From: Flavobacterium ginsenosidimutans
GTDB lineage: Bacteria > Bacteroidota > Bacteroidia > Flavobacteriales > Flavobacteriaceae
Direction: 5' to 3'
Length of the DNA: 64,000 bases
NCBI RefSeq assembly: GCF_003254625.1
Contig: NZ_QJRJ01000078.1
Span: forward strand, 124,001 to 188,000
This document shows positions 10,084 to 19,100 of this stretch, piece by piece. A model generated the notes under the pieces. The model had not been told where the DNA came from and did no database searches. It saw nothing but the letters and a program-made list of their open reading frames with translations. The position numbers and the translations under genes are program-made. The first letter of the stretch is position 1. Each line of letters opens with the position of its first letter.

Positions 10084-12075
10084 ATGAAATTTCAAGTTTC
10101 CTCAGAATATAGTCCAAAAGGAGATCAGCCACAAGCCATACAAAAACTGGCGCAAGGTGTAGTCGACGGAGAAAAATATCAAACTTTATTAGGAGTTACC
10201 GGTTCCGGAAAAACGTTTACCGTTGCCAATGTTATTCAGGAAGTGCAAAGACCCACTTTGGTTTTGGCTCATAACAAAACTTTAGCAGCGCAATTGTATT
10301 CGGAGTTCAAACAGTTTTTTCCAAATAACGCTGTTGAGTATTTCGTTTCTTATTACGACTATTATCAGCCTGAAGCTTTTATGCCTGTGACTGGAGTTTT
10401 CATTGAAAAAGATTTATCTATCAATGAAGAATTAGAGAAAATGCGTTTGAGCACCACTTCTTCCCTACTTTCAGGACGTCGCGACGTTTTGGTTGTCGCT
10501 TCTGTTTCTTGTCTTTATGGTATTGGAAACCCTGTCGAATTTCAGAAAAACGTAATTGAAATTAAACGAGATCAGGTTATTTCAAGAACTAAATTATTGC
10601 ATAGTTTAGTTCAGAGTTTATATGCGAGAACTGAAGCCGATTTTAATCCAGGAACTTTCAGAATTAAAGGAGATACAGTTGAAGTTTATCCAAGTTATGC
10701 CGATGATGCGTATCGAATTCACTTTTTTGGAGATGAAATCGAAGAAATAGAAGCATTTGATGCAAAAACTTCTCAGGTTATAGAGAAATTCCAAAGACTG
10801 ACTATTTACCCAGCCAATATGTTTGTTACTTCTCCAGAGGTTTTACAAGGTGCAATCTGGCAGATTCAACAAGATTTGGTAAAACAAGTAGATTATTTTA
10901 AAGAAATAGGAAAACATCTAGAGGCGAAACGTTTAGAAGAAAGAACCAATTTCGATTTAGAAATGATCCGCGAATTAGGATATTGTTCTGGAATTGAAAA
11001 TTACTCAAGATATCTCGACGGCCGTGAAGCTGGAACGAGACCTTTCTGTTTATTAGATTATTTCCCAAGTGATTATTTAATGGTGGTTGACGAAAGTCAC
11101 GTGACCGTTTCGCAAGTTCACGCCATGTATGGAGGTGACCGAAGCCGTAAAGAAAACTTGGTAGAATATGGTTTCCGTCTTCCTGCAGCAATGGACAACC
11201 GACCTTTGAAATTTGAAGAATTTGAAGCTTTACAGAACCAAGTAATTTATGTTTCTGCAACTCCAGCTGATTATGAATTGCAAAAATCAGATGGTATTTA
11301 TGTTGAACAGATTATTCGTCCAACAGGATTATTAGATCCAGTAATCGAAGTTCGTCCGAGTTTGAACCAGATTGACGATTTGATTGAAGAAATTCAAGTT
11401 CGCTGCGAATTAGACGAAAGAGTTTTAGTTACAACTTTAACTAAAAGAATGGCAGAAGAATTGGCAAAATACCTAACAAAAGTAAGCATCCGATGCCGTT
11501 ACATACATTCTGAAGTTGATACTTTAGAGCGTATCGAAATCATGCAGGATTTACGAAAAGGTATTTTTGATGTTCTTATTGGGGTTAACTTACTTCGTGA
11601 AGGTTTAGATTTACCAGAGGTTTCGCTTGTTGCTATTTTAGATGCTGATAAAGAAGGATTCTTGAGAAATCACCGTTCGTTAACACAAACTATAGGGCGT
11701 GCGGCGAGAAACTTAAACGGTAAAGCAATCTTGTATGCTGATAAAATTACGGCGAGTATGCAGCGAACAATTGATGAAACGGAATATAGGAGAACAAAAC
11801 AGATTAATTTCAACGTTCAAAACAATATAACGCCACAAGCTTTAAACAAAAAAATCGAAAGCGCATTTACCAAAAATCCTTTGGTTGAATATGAGTTAGG
11901 TCATCCAATTCCTGTTGCAGCAGAACCTGAAACTGCCTATTTATCTAAAACAGAATTGGAAAAAATGATTCGCGAAAAACGTAAATCGATGGAAAAAGCT
12001 GCTAAAGAATTGGATTTCTTACAAGCAGCAAAACTTCGTGACGAAATTAAAAAATTACAGGAACAGCTCGCTTAA
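10084..12075 (+). CDS. uvrB: Excinuclease ABC subunit B
   Basis: Damage-verifying helicase-like subunit of the UvrABC nucleotide-excision-repair complex. Of 663 residues, Walker A is GVTGSGKT (37-44), the beta-hairpin that clamps DNA is in YYDYYQPEAF (about 94-103), Walker B is VVDESH (about 336-341), and the C-terminal UVR motif for UvrC contact is at about 625-660. The length equals the usual family length. A weak -7-like TATCTTTA box lies at 10050-10057. The stop overlaps that of the convergent TerB-like gene. Confidence 0.97.
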   Translation: MKFQVSSEYSPKGDQPQAIQKLAQGVVDGEKYQTLLGVTGSGKTFTVANVIQEVQRPTLVLAHNKTLAAQLYSEFKQFFPNNAVEYFVSYYDYYQPEAFMPVTGVFIEKDLSINEELEKMRLSTTSSLLSGRRDVLVVASVSCLYGIGNPVEFQKNVIEIKRDQVISRTKLLHSLVQSLYARTEADFNPGTFRIKGDTVEVYPSYADDAYRIHFFGDEIEEIEAFDAKTSQVIEKFQRLTIYPANMFVTSPEVLQGAIWQIQQDLVKQVDYFKEIGKHLEAKRLEERTNFDLEMIRELGYCSGIENYSRYLDGREAGTRPFCLLDYFPSDYLMVVDESHVTVSQVHAMYGGDRSRKENLVEYGFRLPAAMDNRPLKFEEFEALQNQVIYVSATPADYELQKSDGIYVEQIIRPTGLLDPVIEVRPSLNQIDDLIEEIQVRCELDERVLVTTLTKRMAEELAKYLTKVSIRCRYIHSEVDTLERIEIMQDLRKGIFDVLIGVNLLREGLDLPEVSLVAILDADKEGFLRNHRSLTQTIGRAARNLNGKAILYADKITASMQRTIDETEYRRTKQINFNVQNNITPQALNKKIESAFTKNPLVEYELGHPIPVAAEPETAYLSKTELEKMIREKRKSMEKAAKELDFLQAAKLRDEIKKLQEQLA

Positions 12076-12476
12076 TTATGCTGTTCCTGAAAAACTTCCA
12101 GTAATACAATCGGACTAATTACAGTATTTGGTGCTTTTTTCATCATTTCCAAAACACGTTTTACCGCCGAAAGATTTAATCCCATTTTTAAAGCAATTTC
12201 CTGAATGGCATTATGTTCTTTTTCGTGTAAAACTCCGTCAATATGCATCAATAAAGCAAGTCTATAAAACTGATTTATACGTTGCAATTCTGATTTTATT
12301 GGAATTGCTTTCGTTTCTTGATGAAATAAATCTTGAAATTCTTCTTCGCTAATGTTCAATTCTAAAGCTACAAGTTTTAAAAAATCAAGCTCACGTTTAT
12401 GCAAATGTCCGTCAACAGTGGCGAACATAATCATTTCTAAAAGTAAACTTCTTTTTTCTGCTTCTGTATTCATCAA
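12072..12476 (-). CDS. TerB-like helical protein
   Basis: A 134-residue cytoplasmic all-alpha protein. Two internal repeats share the pattern of a hydrophobic helix followed by DGHLHKRELDFL (about 17-28) and DGVLHEKEHNAI (about 79-90), the acidic loop signature of TerB/DjlA-like domains. It is convergent with uvrB and their stop codons overlap within TTAA. Tellurite resistance is only a family label; no other ter genes are near. Confidence 0.78.
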   Translation of the reverse strand: MMNTEAEKRSLLLEMIMFATVDGHLHKRELDFLKLVALELNISEEEFQDLFHQETKAIPIKSELQRINQFYRLALLMHIDGVLHEKEHNAIQEIALKMGLNLSAVKRVLEMMKKAPNTVISPIVLLEVFQEQHN

Positions 12477-12530
12477 TTTCTTATTTTTAGCTAAAATATT
12501 GCTTTTAAATAAAAATACAAAACACGAATA

Positions 12531-13328
12531 ATGAAGAGGATTTTCTTGGCATTTTTACTTCTATTTACATTTATAGGGAAAGCACAAAGTACGGCTTCAA
12601 AAAATGTCTCTACTTTTTCAATTGAAGCTCCTCAACTCCATACTTCAAAAAAAATCTGGATTTATCTTCCTGAAAATTATTCAAAAGATCTAAAGAAAAA
12701 ATACAGCGTCATTTATATGCACGACGCTCAAAATCTGTTTGATGCTAAAACTTCTTATTCTGGTGAATGGAATGTAGACGAAAAACTTGACAGCTTAAAA
12801 GCTCCCGTAATTGTTGTGGGAATCGAACATGGAAATGAAAAACGAATCGATGAACTTACTCCTTTCAAAAACGAAAAATACGGCGGAGGAAATGCCGATA
12901 ATTATTTAGATTTCATTGTAAAAACGTTAAAACCGTATATTGATAAAAATTATAGAACCAAAACAAAAGCTAAAAACACGATTCTTTTTGGAAGTTCGCT
13001 TGGCGGATTGGTTTCCTATTATGGCGCTTTAAAATATCCTGATATTTTTGGTAAAGCGGGCGTTTTTTCACCATCGTTTTGGTTTTCTCCTGAGATTTAT
13101 ACTTTCACAGAAAAACAACCTAAAATCAAAACTAAAATCTATTTTCTGTGTGGCGATAAAGAAAGTGATGACATGGTAAACGATTTAACTAAAATGAAGC
13201 GTTTATTAGATACGAAACGCTGTTATTGCCTTCATCTCGATAAAACTAAAATTATAAAAGGTGGTGAACATAATGAAAAATTGTGGCGCGATCATTTTGC
13301 AGAAGCAATACTTTGGCTTGGTTACTAA
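12531..13328 (+). CDS. Secreted esterase-like alpha/beta-hydrolase
   Basis: A 265-residue protein with a signal peptide (about 1-18, ending IGKAQ). It matches the esterase D / IroE-like hydrolase family: IWIYLPENYSKDLKKKY start, YMHDAQNLFD, nucleophile elbow GSSLGG (Ser at about residue 154), and a C-terminal catalytic His in GGEHNEKLWRDHF. It resembles the product at 39367-40236 in overall design, but the two are not close copies. It precedes the epimerase gene by 28 nt and probably shares its transcript. Confidence 0.87.
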   Translation: MKRIFLAFLLLFTFIGKAQSTASKNVSTFSIEAPQLHTSKKIWIYLPENYSKDLKKKYSVIYMHDAQNLFDAKTSYSGEWNVDEKLDSLKAPVIVVGIEHGNEKRIDELTPFKNEKYGGGNADNYLDFIVKTLKPYIDKNYRTKTKAKNTILFGSSLGGLVSYYGALKYPDIFGKAGVFSPSFWFSPEIYTFTEKQPKIKTKIYFLCGDKESDDMVNDLTKMKRLLDTKRCYCLHLDKTKIIKGGEHNEKLWRDHFAEAILWLGY

Positions 13329-13356
13329 TTAAAAAATAAAAAATACTTCTATAAAA

Positions 13357-14367
13357 ATGAAATTAATTTTACGAGAATACCATCTCAAACTAAAACACAC
13401 TTTCACTATTTCTAGAGAATCTATTGATATACAGCCTTCTTTGATCGTAGAATTACAAAGTGATGGTTTTTCAGGTTTTGGAGAAGCCACTTCAAATCCG
13501 TATTACCATATTACAGTTCCAATGATGATTAGTGATTTAGAAAAAATCAGAAGCATTATTGAAAATACCGAAAATGAAACTCCAGAAGAATTTTGGTCCA
13601 AAATGCATCCATATTTAAAAGACGATATGTTTGCTTTGTGCGCTTTAGATTTGGCATATAATGATTTGTATGCACGTAAAAAAGGCAAAAAATTATACGA
13701 ATTATGGAATTACAAAACCGATCATAATCCACTGACAGATTATACTATCGGAATTGATTCTATCGAAAAAATGGTTTTTAAAATGAAAGAACTGCCTTGG
13801 CCAATTTATAAAATTAAATTAGGAACAAAGGAAGATATTGCTATTGTAAAAGAACTGAGAAAACACACAAACGCCATTTTTAGAATTGATGCCAATTGCG
13901 GATGGACGGTTGATGAAACGATAAATAATGCGGTTGAATTAAAAAAATTGGGCGTTGAATTTCTAGAACAGCCTATGAAAGCTGACAATTGGGAAGGACA
14001 CAAAGAAGTCTTCAAACATTCTGTACTTCCTGTAATTGCTGACGAAAGCTGTATTATTGAAGAAGATGTCGCGAAATGTTTCAACCATTTTCATGGCGTA
14101 AATGTAAAATTGGTAAAATGCGGCGGACTAACTCCAGGAAAACGCATGATTGAAGAAGCCAAAAAATTAGGCTTAAGAACTATGGTGGGCTGTATGACCG
14201 AATCTACTGTTGGAATTTCTGCTATTGCGCATTTACTTCCTCAATTGGATTATGTCGATATGGACGGCGCTTTACTCTTGTCTGAAGATATTGCAACAGG
14301 CGTAACAATTGAAGACGGTATTATCAATTACTCAAATCTTAACGGAACTGGAGTAACATTGCTATAA
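13357..14367 (+). CDS. Dipeptide (L-Ala-D/L-Glu) epimerase, enolase superfamily
   Basis: A 336-residue enzyme of the muconate-lactonising subgroup. Catalytic and metal motifs are in order: KIKLG with the KxK base (about 151-155), DANCGW metal ligand (about 178-183), EQP (about 204-206), ADES (about 228-231) and the second-base strand VKLVKCGG (about 249-256). The GCMTEST end motif is typical of dipeptide epimerases that act on murein-derived Ala-Glu. This fits cell-wall peptide recycling together with the downstream PLP enzyme, whose ATG comes 1 nt after this stop. Confidence 0.9.
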   Translation: MKLILREYHLKLKHTFTISRESIDIQPSLIVELQSDGFSGFGEATSNPYYHITVPMMISDLEKIRSIIENTENETPEEFWSKMHPYLKDDMFALCALDLAYNDLYARKKGKKLYELWNYKTDHNPLTDYTIGIDSIEKMVFKMKELPWPIYKIKLGTKEDIAIVKELRKHTNAIFRIDANCGWTVDETINNAVELKKLGVEFLEQPMKADNWEGHKEVFKHSVLPVIADESCIIEEDVAKCFNHFHGVNVKLVKCGGLTPGKRMIEEAKKLGLRTMVGCMTESTVGISAIAHLLPQLDYVDMDGALLLSEDIATGVTIEDGIINYSNLNGTGVTLL

Positions 14368-14368
14368 A

Positions 14369-15403
14369 ATGATAGTCGAAAAATTTCCAGATCGAATCAT
14401 TGAAATTGACCAAAAACAGTATTTGTACTTTGGTGGAACTGCCTATTTAGGACTTCCAACAAATGCAACATTTCAAGATTTAGTAGTTCAGAACATTTTA
14501 AAATGGGGAACAACCTATGGAAGTTCCAGAACTGCGAACATCAAATTAAGCGCTTATAATGCAGGCGAAAAATTTCTAGCAAAACACATTGGTTCTGAAG
14601 ATACTGTTACGGTTTCTTCTGGAATGCTGGCGGGAAAATTGGTTTTGGAAAAATTGAAAAAACAAACTGATACTTTTTTTCATTTAAACGAAATTCATTC
14701 GGCTATCCAGATAGAAAATAGTCTTCCAGTTTTTATAAATGAAAAATTGAATGATCGTTTATTAGATTCAAAACCTGAAAAAATAGTTATTTTAACTGAT
14801 GGAGTTCCTTCATTTCAAACTAACCCTGTTGATTTGTCTTTCTTAAAAGAAATTTCAAATCAAAAAGAAATTACTTTGGTTATTGATGAATCTCATTCAT
14901 TAGGGATTGTGGGAGAAAATGGTTCTGGAATTTATGCTACAATTCCATTTCCAATTAAAAGAAAAATCTTGGTTTCATCTCTAGGAAAAGCTTTCGGATT
15001 AACGGGCGGTGTTATTGCTTCGAATTCTAAATTTATTAACGAAATAAAAGAAATTGAAACTTTTACGAGTGCAGCCGGAATGAATCCTGCTTTTGTACAA
15101 ACACTTTCAGATGCTTCAGAAATTTATAAAATACAACACCAAAAACTGCTTGATAATTTAATTTATATCGATTCGATTTTAGTTCGAAATGAAAATATTA
15201 AGTTTGACAATAGTTATCCTTTAATTTATTTACTGTCTAAAGAATTAGTCGATAACTTAAAAAACGAAGATATAATTATTGCCAGTTTTAAATACACCAA
15301 AGAAGCTGAACCACTGAATCGCATTGTTATAACAGCAAATCATACAAAAGAAGATTTAGATAAACTAGTCGGAGTTTTAAATGATTTTAATTCTCGATTT
15401 TAA
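14369..15403 (+). CDS. PLP-dependent alpha-oxoamine synthase-like aminotransferase
   Basis: A 344-residue fold-type I PLP enzyme close to the 8-amino-7-oxononanoate synthase / 2-amino-3-ketobutyrate ligase group. Visible motifs are WGTTYGSSRTANIKLSAY, the cofactor Asp and His in VIDESHSLG, and the Schiff-base Lys in SSLGKAFG (about residue 207). It is shorter than BioF (about 385 residues), and no biotin genes are present, so a bioF label is not justified. The start lies 1 nt after the epimerase stop, implying translational coupling and a joint role in peptide or amino-acid turnover. Confidence 0.83.
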   Translation: MIVEKFPDRIIEIDQKQYLYFGGTAYLGLPTNATFQDLVVQNILKWGTTYGSSRTANIKLSAYNAGEKFLAKHIGSEDTVTVSSGMLAGKLVLEKLKKQTDTFFHLNEIHSAIQIENSLPVFINEKLNDRLLDSKPEKIVILTDGVPSFQTNPVDLSFLKEISNQKEITLVIDESHSLGIVGENGSGIYATIPFPIKRKILVSSLGKAFGLTGGVIASNSKFINEIKEIETFTSAAGMNPAFVQTLSDASEIYKIQHQKLLDNLIYIDSILVRNENIKFDNSYPLIYLLSKELVDNLKNEDIIIASFKYTKEAEPLNRIVITANHTKEDLDKLVGVLNDFNSRF

Positions 15404-15416
15404 TCATTTTAAAAAC

Positions 15417-15424
15417 TACCTTTG
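15417..15424 (+). promoter_or_regulatory. -7 box (TACCTTTG) for the DUF1456 gene
   Basis: Exact TAnnTTTG box located 14 nt before the ATG at 15439, starting 13 nt after the previous stop. It implies a separate transcript with a very short leader. Confidence 0.6.
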
Positions 15425-15438
15425 TAAAAAATAAAACA

Positions 15439-15906
15439 ATGACGAATAACGATATACTTAAAAAACTTCGCGTGGCTTTGATGCTCCGTGATGACCAAAT
15501 CGTTGAGATTTTAGAATTAGTAGATTTTAGAATTACAAAGTCAGAACTTGGCGCTTTTTTTAGAGCCGAAGATCATCCAAATTATATGGAATGCGGCGAT
15601 CAAGTTTTGAGAAACTTCCTAAACGGACTGGTAATTCATTTGAGAGGAACTAAAGAAAATCCTAAAAATCCAACCGACGTTTTAGCAAAACATAAAGCTG
15701 AAATTCCGAAGAAAGAAACTTCTAAAGAAAGACCAGAATTTAAAGCTGCTCCAAAAGATTCTGAAAAATATAGAGGTGATCAAAGTTCATCAAAGTCAGG
15801 TTCAGCATCTGGAAAACCTAAAAAGAAAGCATTCCCAAAAGGAAATGGAAAACCAGTTGTGGTAGAAAAAGTAGTTTTCAAAAACGGCAATAAGAAAAAA
15901 TCGTAA
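15439..15906 (+). CDS. DUF1456 (YehS-like) protein
   Basis: A 155-residue protein. The first 75 residues carry two copies of the DUF1456 helix pattern (ILKKLRVALMLRDDQIVEIL and VLRNFLNGLVIHLRG), each with the conserved short helical repeat. The second half is a Lys/Ser/Pro-rich, probably disordered tail that could bind nucleic acid. The function of the family is unknown. A palindromic repeat block follows immediately. Confidence 0.87.
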   Translation: MTNNDILKKLRVALMLRDDQIVEILELVDFRITKSELGAFFRAEDHPNYMECGDQVLRNFLNGLVIHLRGTKENPKNPTDVLAKHKAEIPKKETSKERPEFKAAPKDSEKYRGDQSSSKSGSASGKPKKKAFPKGNGKPVVVEKVVFKNGNKKKS

Positions 15907-15908
15907 TT

Positions 15909-16056
15909 GAGGATTTAACCGCAAAGAACGCAAGATTCTTACTTAAAAGACTAAATATAAACGCAAAGTTCGCAAAGTTATGTAGATAAAGCTTTGCGAA
16001 CTTTGCGTTTGTATTCTCAATCCTAAGTAAAAAATCTTTGCGTGCTTTGCAGTTAA
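15909..16056. repeat. Nested gcaaag inverted repeat
   Basis: The inner perfect 18-bp palindrome AACGCAAAGTTCGCAAAG (15960-15977) pairs with 15992-16009 across a 14-nt loop. The outer arms are TTAACCGCAAAG at the left and CTTTGCAGTTAA at the right. It sits between convergent genes and may terminate both. Related words recur at 18838-19034, 54724-54780, 62283-62341 and 63780-63814. Confidence 0.82.
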
Positions 16057-16060
16057 AAAT

Positions 16061-16768
16061 CTATATCTTATTCTCCTCTATTTTATCAAAAAAAGCTTCT
16101 TTAAAAGTTGCACCAATCGGTAATTCTTTTTCTTTTATAAAGACAGAAAAATTATCTGTCGATTCGATATGCTTTAGAGAAACAACATACGATTTATGAA
16201 TCTGAATAAACTCATTTTCTGGAAGAGATTCAATTACATTTTTCAAAGATGAATGCGTTATAATCTGCTGTTTTGAAGTATGAATACAAACATAATTCTG
16301 GAGACTTTCTACATATAAAATATCCGTCAAAAATACTTTCTGAAATTTATTTTTTCCATCTGTTTTAACGAAAAGAAAATCTGGCAAATTGCTCTGATTT
16401 GAAATTTCTATTTTAGGCTCTGAATTCAATTTTGAAACTGCCTGATAGAAACGTTCAAACGAGATTGGTTTTAATAAATAATCAACCGCATTTAACTCAA
16501 AACCTTCTAAAGCAAAATCTGGATAAGCCGTTGTAAAAATGACTTTTATATCTTTAGAAATGATTTTAGAAATCTGTAAACCTGTTAATTGAGGCATTTG
16601 AATATCTAGAAAAATAACATCTACAGATTGTGAGTTTAGAAATTCTAATGCTTTTAATGCATCATTAAAAACACCGACTTTTTCTAGAAAATTTACTTTC
16701 CCGATGTAATTTTCTAAAATTCGAGTTGCAGGCGGTTCATCGTCAACAATTATGCATTTAAAAGCCAT
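16061..16768 (-). CDS. LytTR-family response regulator
   Basis: A 235-residue DNA-binding regulator. The receiver domain (1-120) has the acidic pocket D9/D10, phospho-acceptor D55 in FLDIQMP, T79/T80 and K100 in LLKP. A LytTR DNA-binding domain follows (about 135-230) with KNKFQKVFLTDILYVE and FIQIHKSYVV. It follows the sensor kinase gene by 3 nt on the same strand, so the pair form a LytS/LytR-type system. Targets are unknown; a neighbouring secreted protein gene (18033) is divergent to it. Confidence 0.94.
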   Translation of the reverse strand: MAFKCIIVDDEPPATRILENYIGKVNFLEKVGVFNDALKALEFLNSQSVDVIFLDIQMPQLTGLQISKIISKDIKVIFTTAYPDFALEGFELNAVDYLLKPISFERFYQAVSKLNSEPKIEISNQSNLPDFLFVKTDGKNKFQKVFLTDILYVESLQNYVCIHTSKQQIITHSSLKNVIESLPENEFIQIHKSYVVSLKHIESTDNFSVFIKEKELPIGATFKEAFFDKIEENKI

Positions 16769-16771
16769 AAA

Positions 16772-17812
16772 TTATTTCTTTAGTGGTATTTTTAAGTAAG
16801 TTTTAAAGGTATTATTTTCTTCTGTTTTTTCAAGTTGAAATTGATTTTTGTATGTGTATTCGAGCCTTTTTGTTAGATTCTCAAAACCAATTCCGGTTGA
16901 CGAATAATTTTCGCCTCCAACATTATAATTAAAAGTTGATATTTCTAAAAATGGTTCTTTTACTTTAATTGAAATAACAGCTTTTTCTTCCTCATTGTTA
17001 AATTTTCCATGCTTAAAAACATTCTCTATAAAATGAATTAATACTGAAGAAAGAATTTTTTCGTTTGTATAATTTCCTTCAACAGAAAAATCAAGATAAA
17101 GCTGATCTTCGAATCGTTTTTTCTGTAAATGAATATAGTTTTGAATAAATTGAATTTCTTTTGAAAGTATTACTTCATCTTTGTCGGTTTCTGTAATTAC
17201 GTATCGAAGCAAATCAGAGAGAACCAGAACATCTGCAGCCATTTCATCATCTTTTAAGATTAATTGACTGTAAAAAGAATTCAATGTATTAAACAAAAAA
17301 TGTGGACTAACCTGAGCTTTTAGTATTTGAAATTCGGCTTTTTTATTCTCCAAAAGCAACTCCTGATTTTGATGTTGCGTAGTATGAAACTGCCAAAACA
17401 AAAAAGTTAATGCACTTAAAATTACAGCCGGCAATCCGTAGAAAAAATTATCTTTTATGTAATAGGTTATTTCTCTTGCTTCATCATAATAGTTGTGTAT
17501 TCCAGTAATATTATACATAACAACTTCTTCCAAAAAATAACGAACAGCCGTAAAAAGTAATAATGAAACTGGAATTGTTAGAATATAAAACAATAATTTT
17601 TTTTTGTTTAAAAACCAATTACAAAAGAAATAAAAATTGAGAATGTAGATAATAAAAACTGCCAATAAATAAGCTGGAGTAATCCCTAAATAAATAGCTT
17701 TTACGACTATTTTTATATCTCTATTATTTAGCCCAATATCCCAGAAAATATAGGTTAGAAATAATAAAACGAAAAAGATAATATGATAGTAAAAGGGAAT
17801 TTTTGATTTCAT
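16772..17812 (-). CDS. LytS-type sensor histidine kinase
   Basis: A 346-residue membrane kinase. Four predicted membrane helices occupy about 8-25, 36-62, 72-92 and 124-140, followed by the His_kinase domain with the phospho-accepting H171 in SPHFLFNTLN and an N-box IHFIENVFKHG. There is no separate sensory domain, so the signal is probably read in or at the membrane. A -7 box (TATTTTTG) lies just upstream. It is first in a two-gene operon with the LytTR regulator. Confidence 0.93.
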   Translation of the reverse strand: MKSKIPFYYHIIFFVLLFLTYIFWDIGLNNRDIKIVVKAIYLGITPAYLLAVFIIYILNFYFFCNWFLNKKKLLFYILTIPVSLLLFTAVRYFLEEVVMYNITGIHNYYDEAREITYYIKDNFFYGLPAVILSALTFLFWQFHTTQHQNQELLLENKKAEFQILKAQVSPHFLFNTLNSFYSQLILKDDEMAADVLVLSDLLRYVITETDKDEVILSKEIQFIQNYIHLQKKRFEDQLYLDFSVEGNYTNEKILSSVLIHFIENVFKHGKFNNEEEKAVISIKVKEPFLEISTFNYNVGGENYSSTGIGFENLTKRLEYTYKNQFQLEKTEENNTFKTYLKIPLKK

Positions 17813-17830
17813 AATTTTTGATAATTAATC

Positions 17831-17838
17831 CAAAAATA
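17831..17838 (-). promoter_or_regulatory. -7 box (TATTTTTG) for the two-component operon
   Basis: Reading leftwards, this is an exact TAnnTTTG match 18 nt upstream of the kinase ATG. A short palindrome CAAAAATGTT-acacg-AACATTTTG at 17901-17924 lies about 63 nt further upstream and could be a regulator site. Confidence 0.6.
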
Positions 17839-18000
17839 CAATTAAGCCTTAAATAGAAAATTATATTTATTTAAAACATACTTTTTTTGGGATGAACTAT
17901 CAAAAATGTTACACGAACATTTTGAAATAGAAATTTAAGCAGTTAGTCAAATGAAATCCTTCGTTCATCAAAAACAAAAAATAGAGGTTAAAAGACAGCA

Positions 18001-18008
18001 TAGATTTG
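18001..18008 (+). promoter_or_regulatory. -7 box (TAGATTTG) for the DUF5694 gene
   Basis: Exact TAnnTTTG box 24 nt upstream of the ATG at 18033. No obvious -33 element. Confidence 0.55.
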
Positions 18009-18032
18009 TCATGAATTTAAAAACAAACCGTC

Positions 18033-18830
18033 ATGCAAAAAATCATTTTATTACTCGCAATTATTACATTAAACTTAACTTCTGCTCAAACTAAGAAAAA
18101 GCAGATTCTATTGGTTGGAACTTTTCATTACGCCAATCCAGGTCTTGACGTTGCTCAACTAAATAATTTCAACATTATGTCTGAGAACAGCCAAAAGGAA
18201 CTCGAAATAATGAGTGAAAAAATCAAAAAATTTGGTCCTGATAAAATATTTGTGGAATGGGAATTTAAAAAACAAGCCGACTTAGACAAGTTTTATAATA
18301 AAAATACCGACAGTCTTTTTAAAACTAATAAAAGCGAAATAACACAACTGGCACTTCGCACTGCGAAGAAACTGAATCATAAAAAATTATACGGAATGAA
18401 TCTTTATACATCTTTCCCATATGACAGTTTAATGATGGCAATGGAAAAATCAAACCAGAAGGACTTAATGGAGAAGAATAAAGCGATAACTGCAAGTTTC
18501 GAAAAAAAACATAACGAAAAAATTAGAAAAAGCTCCTTACAAGAAATGATGCTGTATTACAATACAAAACAATCCGAAAATGAAAATATTCAATGGTATT
18601 TGGAAGTAGCCAACAGAGCTGGAAATCCAGATGATTTTACCGGACCGTCTTTAGTTTCAAATTGGTACAAAAGAAACTTATATATGTATTCTTTAATTCA
18701 GAAATTAACGGAAAATACAGATAATAAAATAATGATTTTAGTCGGCGCAGGTCATGCAGCATTGATTAGAGAATTTATAACACACGATCCAGAATTTGAA
18801 CTTGTAGAACTATCTACAGTTTTGAAATAA
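18033..18830 (+). CDS. DUF5694 (TraB/PrgY-like) secreted protein
   Basis: A 265-residue protein with a signal peptide (about 1-19, ending TSAQ). The core starts ILLVGTFHYANPG and ends in VGAGHAALIREFI, which is the paired Gly-Thr-x-His / Gly-x-Gly-His layout of the TraB/ChaN-like fold; FVEWEFKK carries a further acidic motif. Members are suspected metal-dependent hydrolases but have no proven activity. It stands alone; a nested repeat follows it. Confidence 0.82.
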   Translation: MQKIILLLAIITLNLTSAQTKKKQILLVGTFHYANPGLDVAQLNNFNIMSENSQKELEIMSEKIKKFGPDKIFVEWEFKKQADLDKFYNKNTDSLFKTNKSEITQLALRTAKKLNHKKLYGMNLYTSFPYDSLMMAMEKSNQKDLMEKNKAITASFEKKHNEKIRKSSLQEMMLYYNTKQSENENIQWYLEVANRAGNPDDFTGPSLVSNWYKRNLYMYSLIQKLTENTDNKIMILVGAGHAALIREFITHDPEFELVELSTVLK

Positions 18831-18837
18831 ACTTGAT

Positions 18838-19034
18838 GATTTAACCGCAAAGAGCGCAAAGAATTACGCAAAGTTCGCAAAGTTTTTTTTTTAGCCACGA
18901 ATTCACGAATTTTATTTTTTTACAATCTTTGAAAATAATTCGTGAATTAGTGGCTATTTTCAACATACAGCTTTGCTAACTTTACGTTTGTATTCATAAT
19001 CCTTGACAAAAAACCTTGCGAACTTTGCGGTTAA
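18838..19034. repeat. Composite nested inverted repeat
   Basis: Outer arms are TTAACCGCAAAGAGCGCAAAG at the left and CTTGCGAACTTTGCGGTTAA at the right. An inner pair is GCCACGAATTCACGAATT and AATTCGTGAATTAGTGGC (about 18894-18954). Intermediate words (AAAGTTCGCAAAG; GCTAACTTTACG) lie between them. It is a repeat inserted into, or built around, another repeat, between convergent genes. Confidence 0.8.
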
Positions 19035-19043
19035 ATTGACTAC

Positions 19044-19074
19044 AAAAAAAATCCCTTCATACATGAAGGGATTT
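19044..19074 (-). terminator. Terminator of sucC
   Basis: Perfect 12-bp inverted repeat AAATCCCTTCAT / ATGAAGGGATTT with a 2-nt loop, followed on the minus strand by seven T residues. Confidence 0.9.
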
Positions 19075-19100
19075 CTATATAAATTGATTTCTTATTTTAA

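Noticed and set aside
12072..12476. Tellurite-resistance function for the TerB-like protein
   Set aside because: No other ter genes are present; the name reflects the fold only.
14369..15403. bioF assignment
   Set aside because: Shorter than BioF and no biotin genes in the neighbourhood; context points to peptide or amino-acid metabolism.
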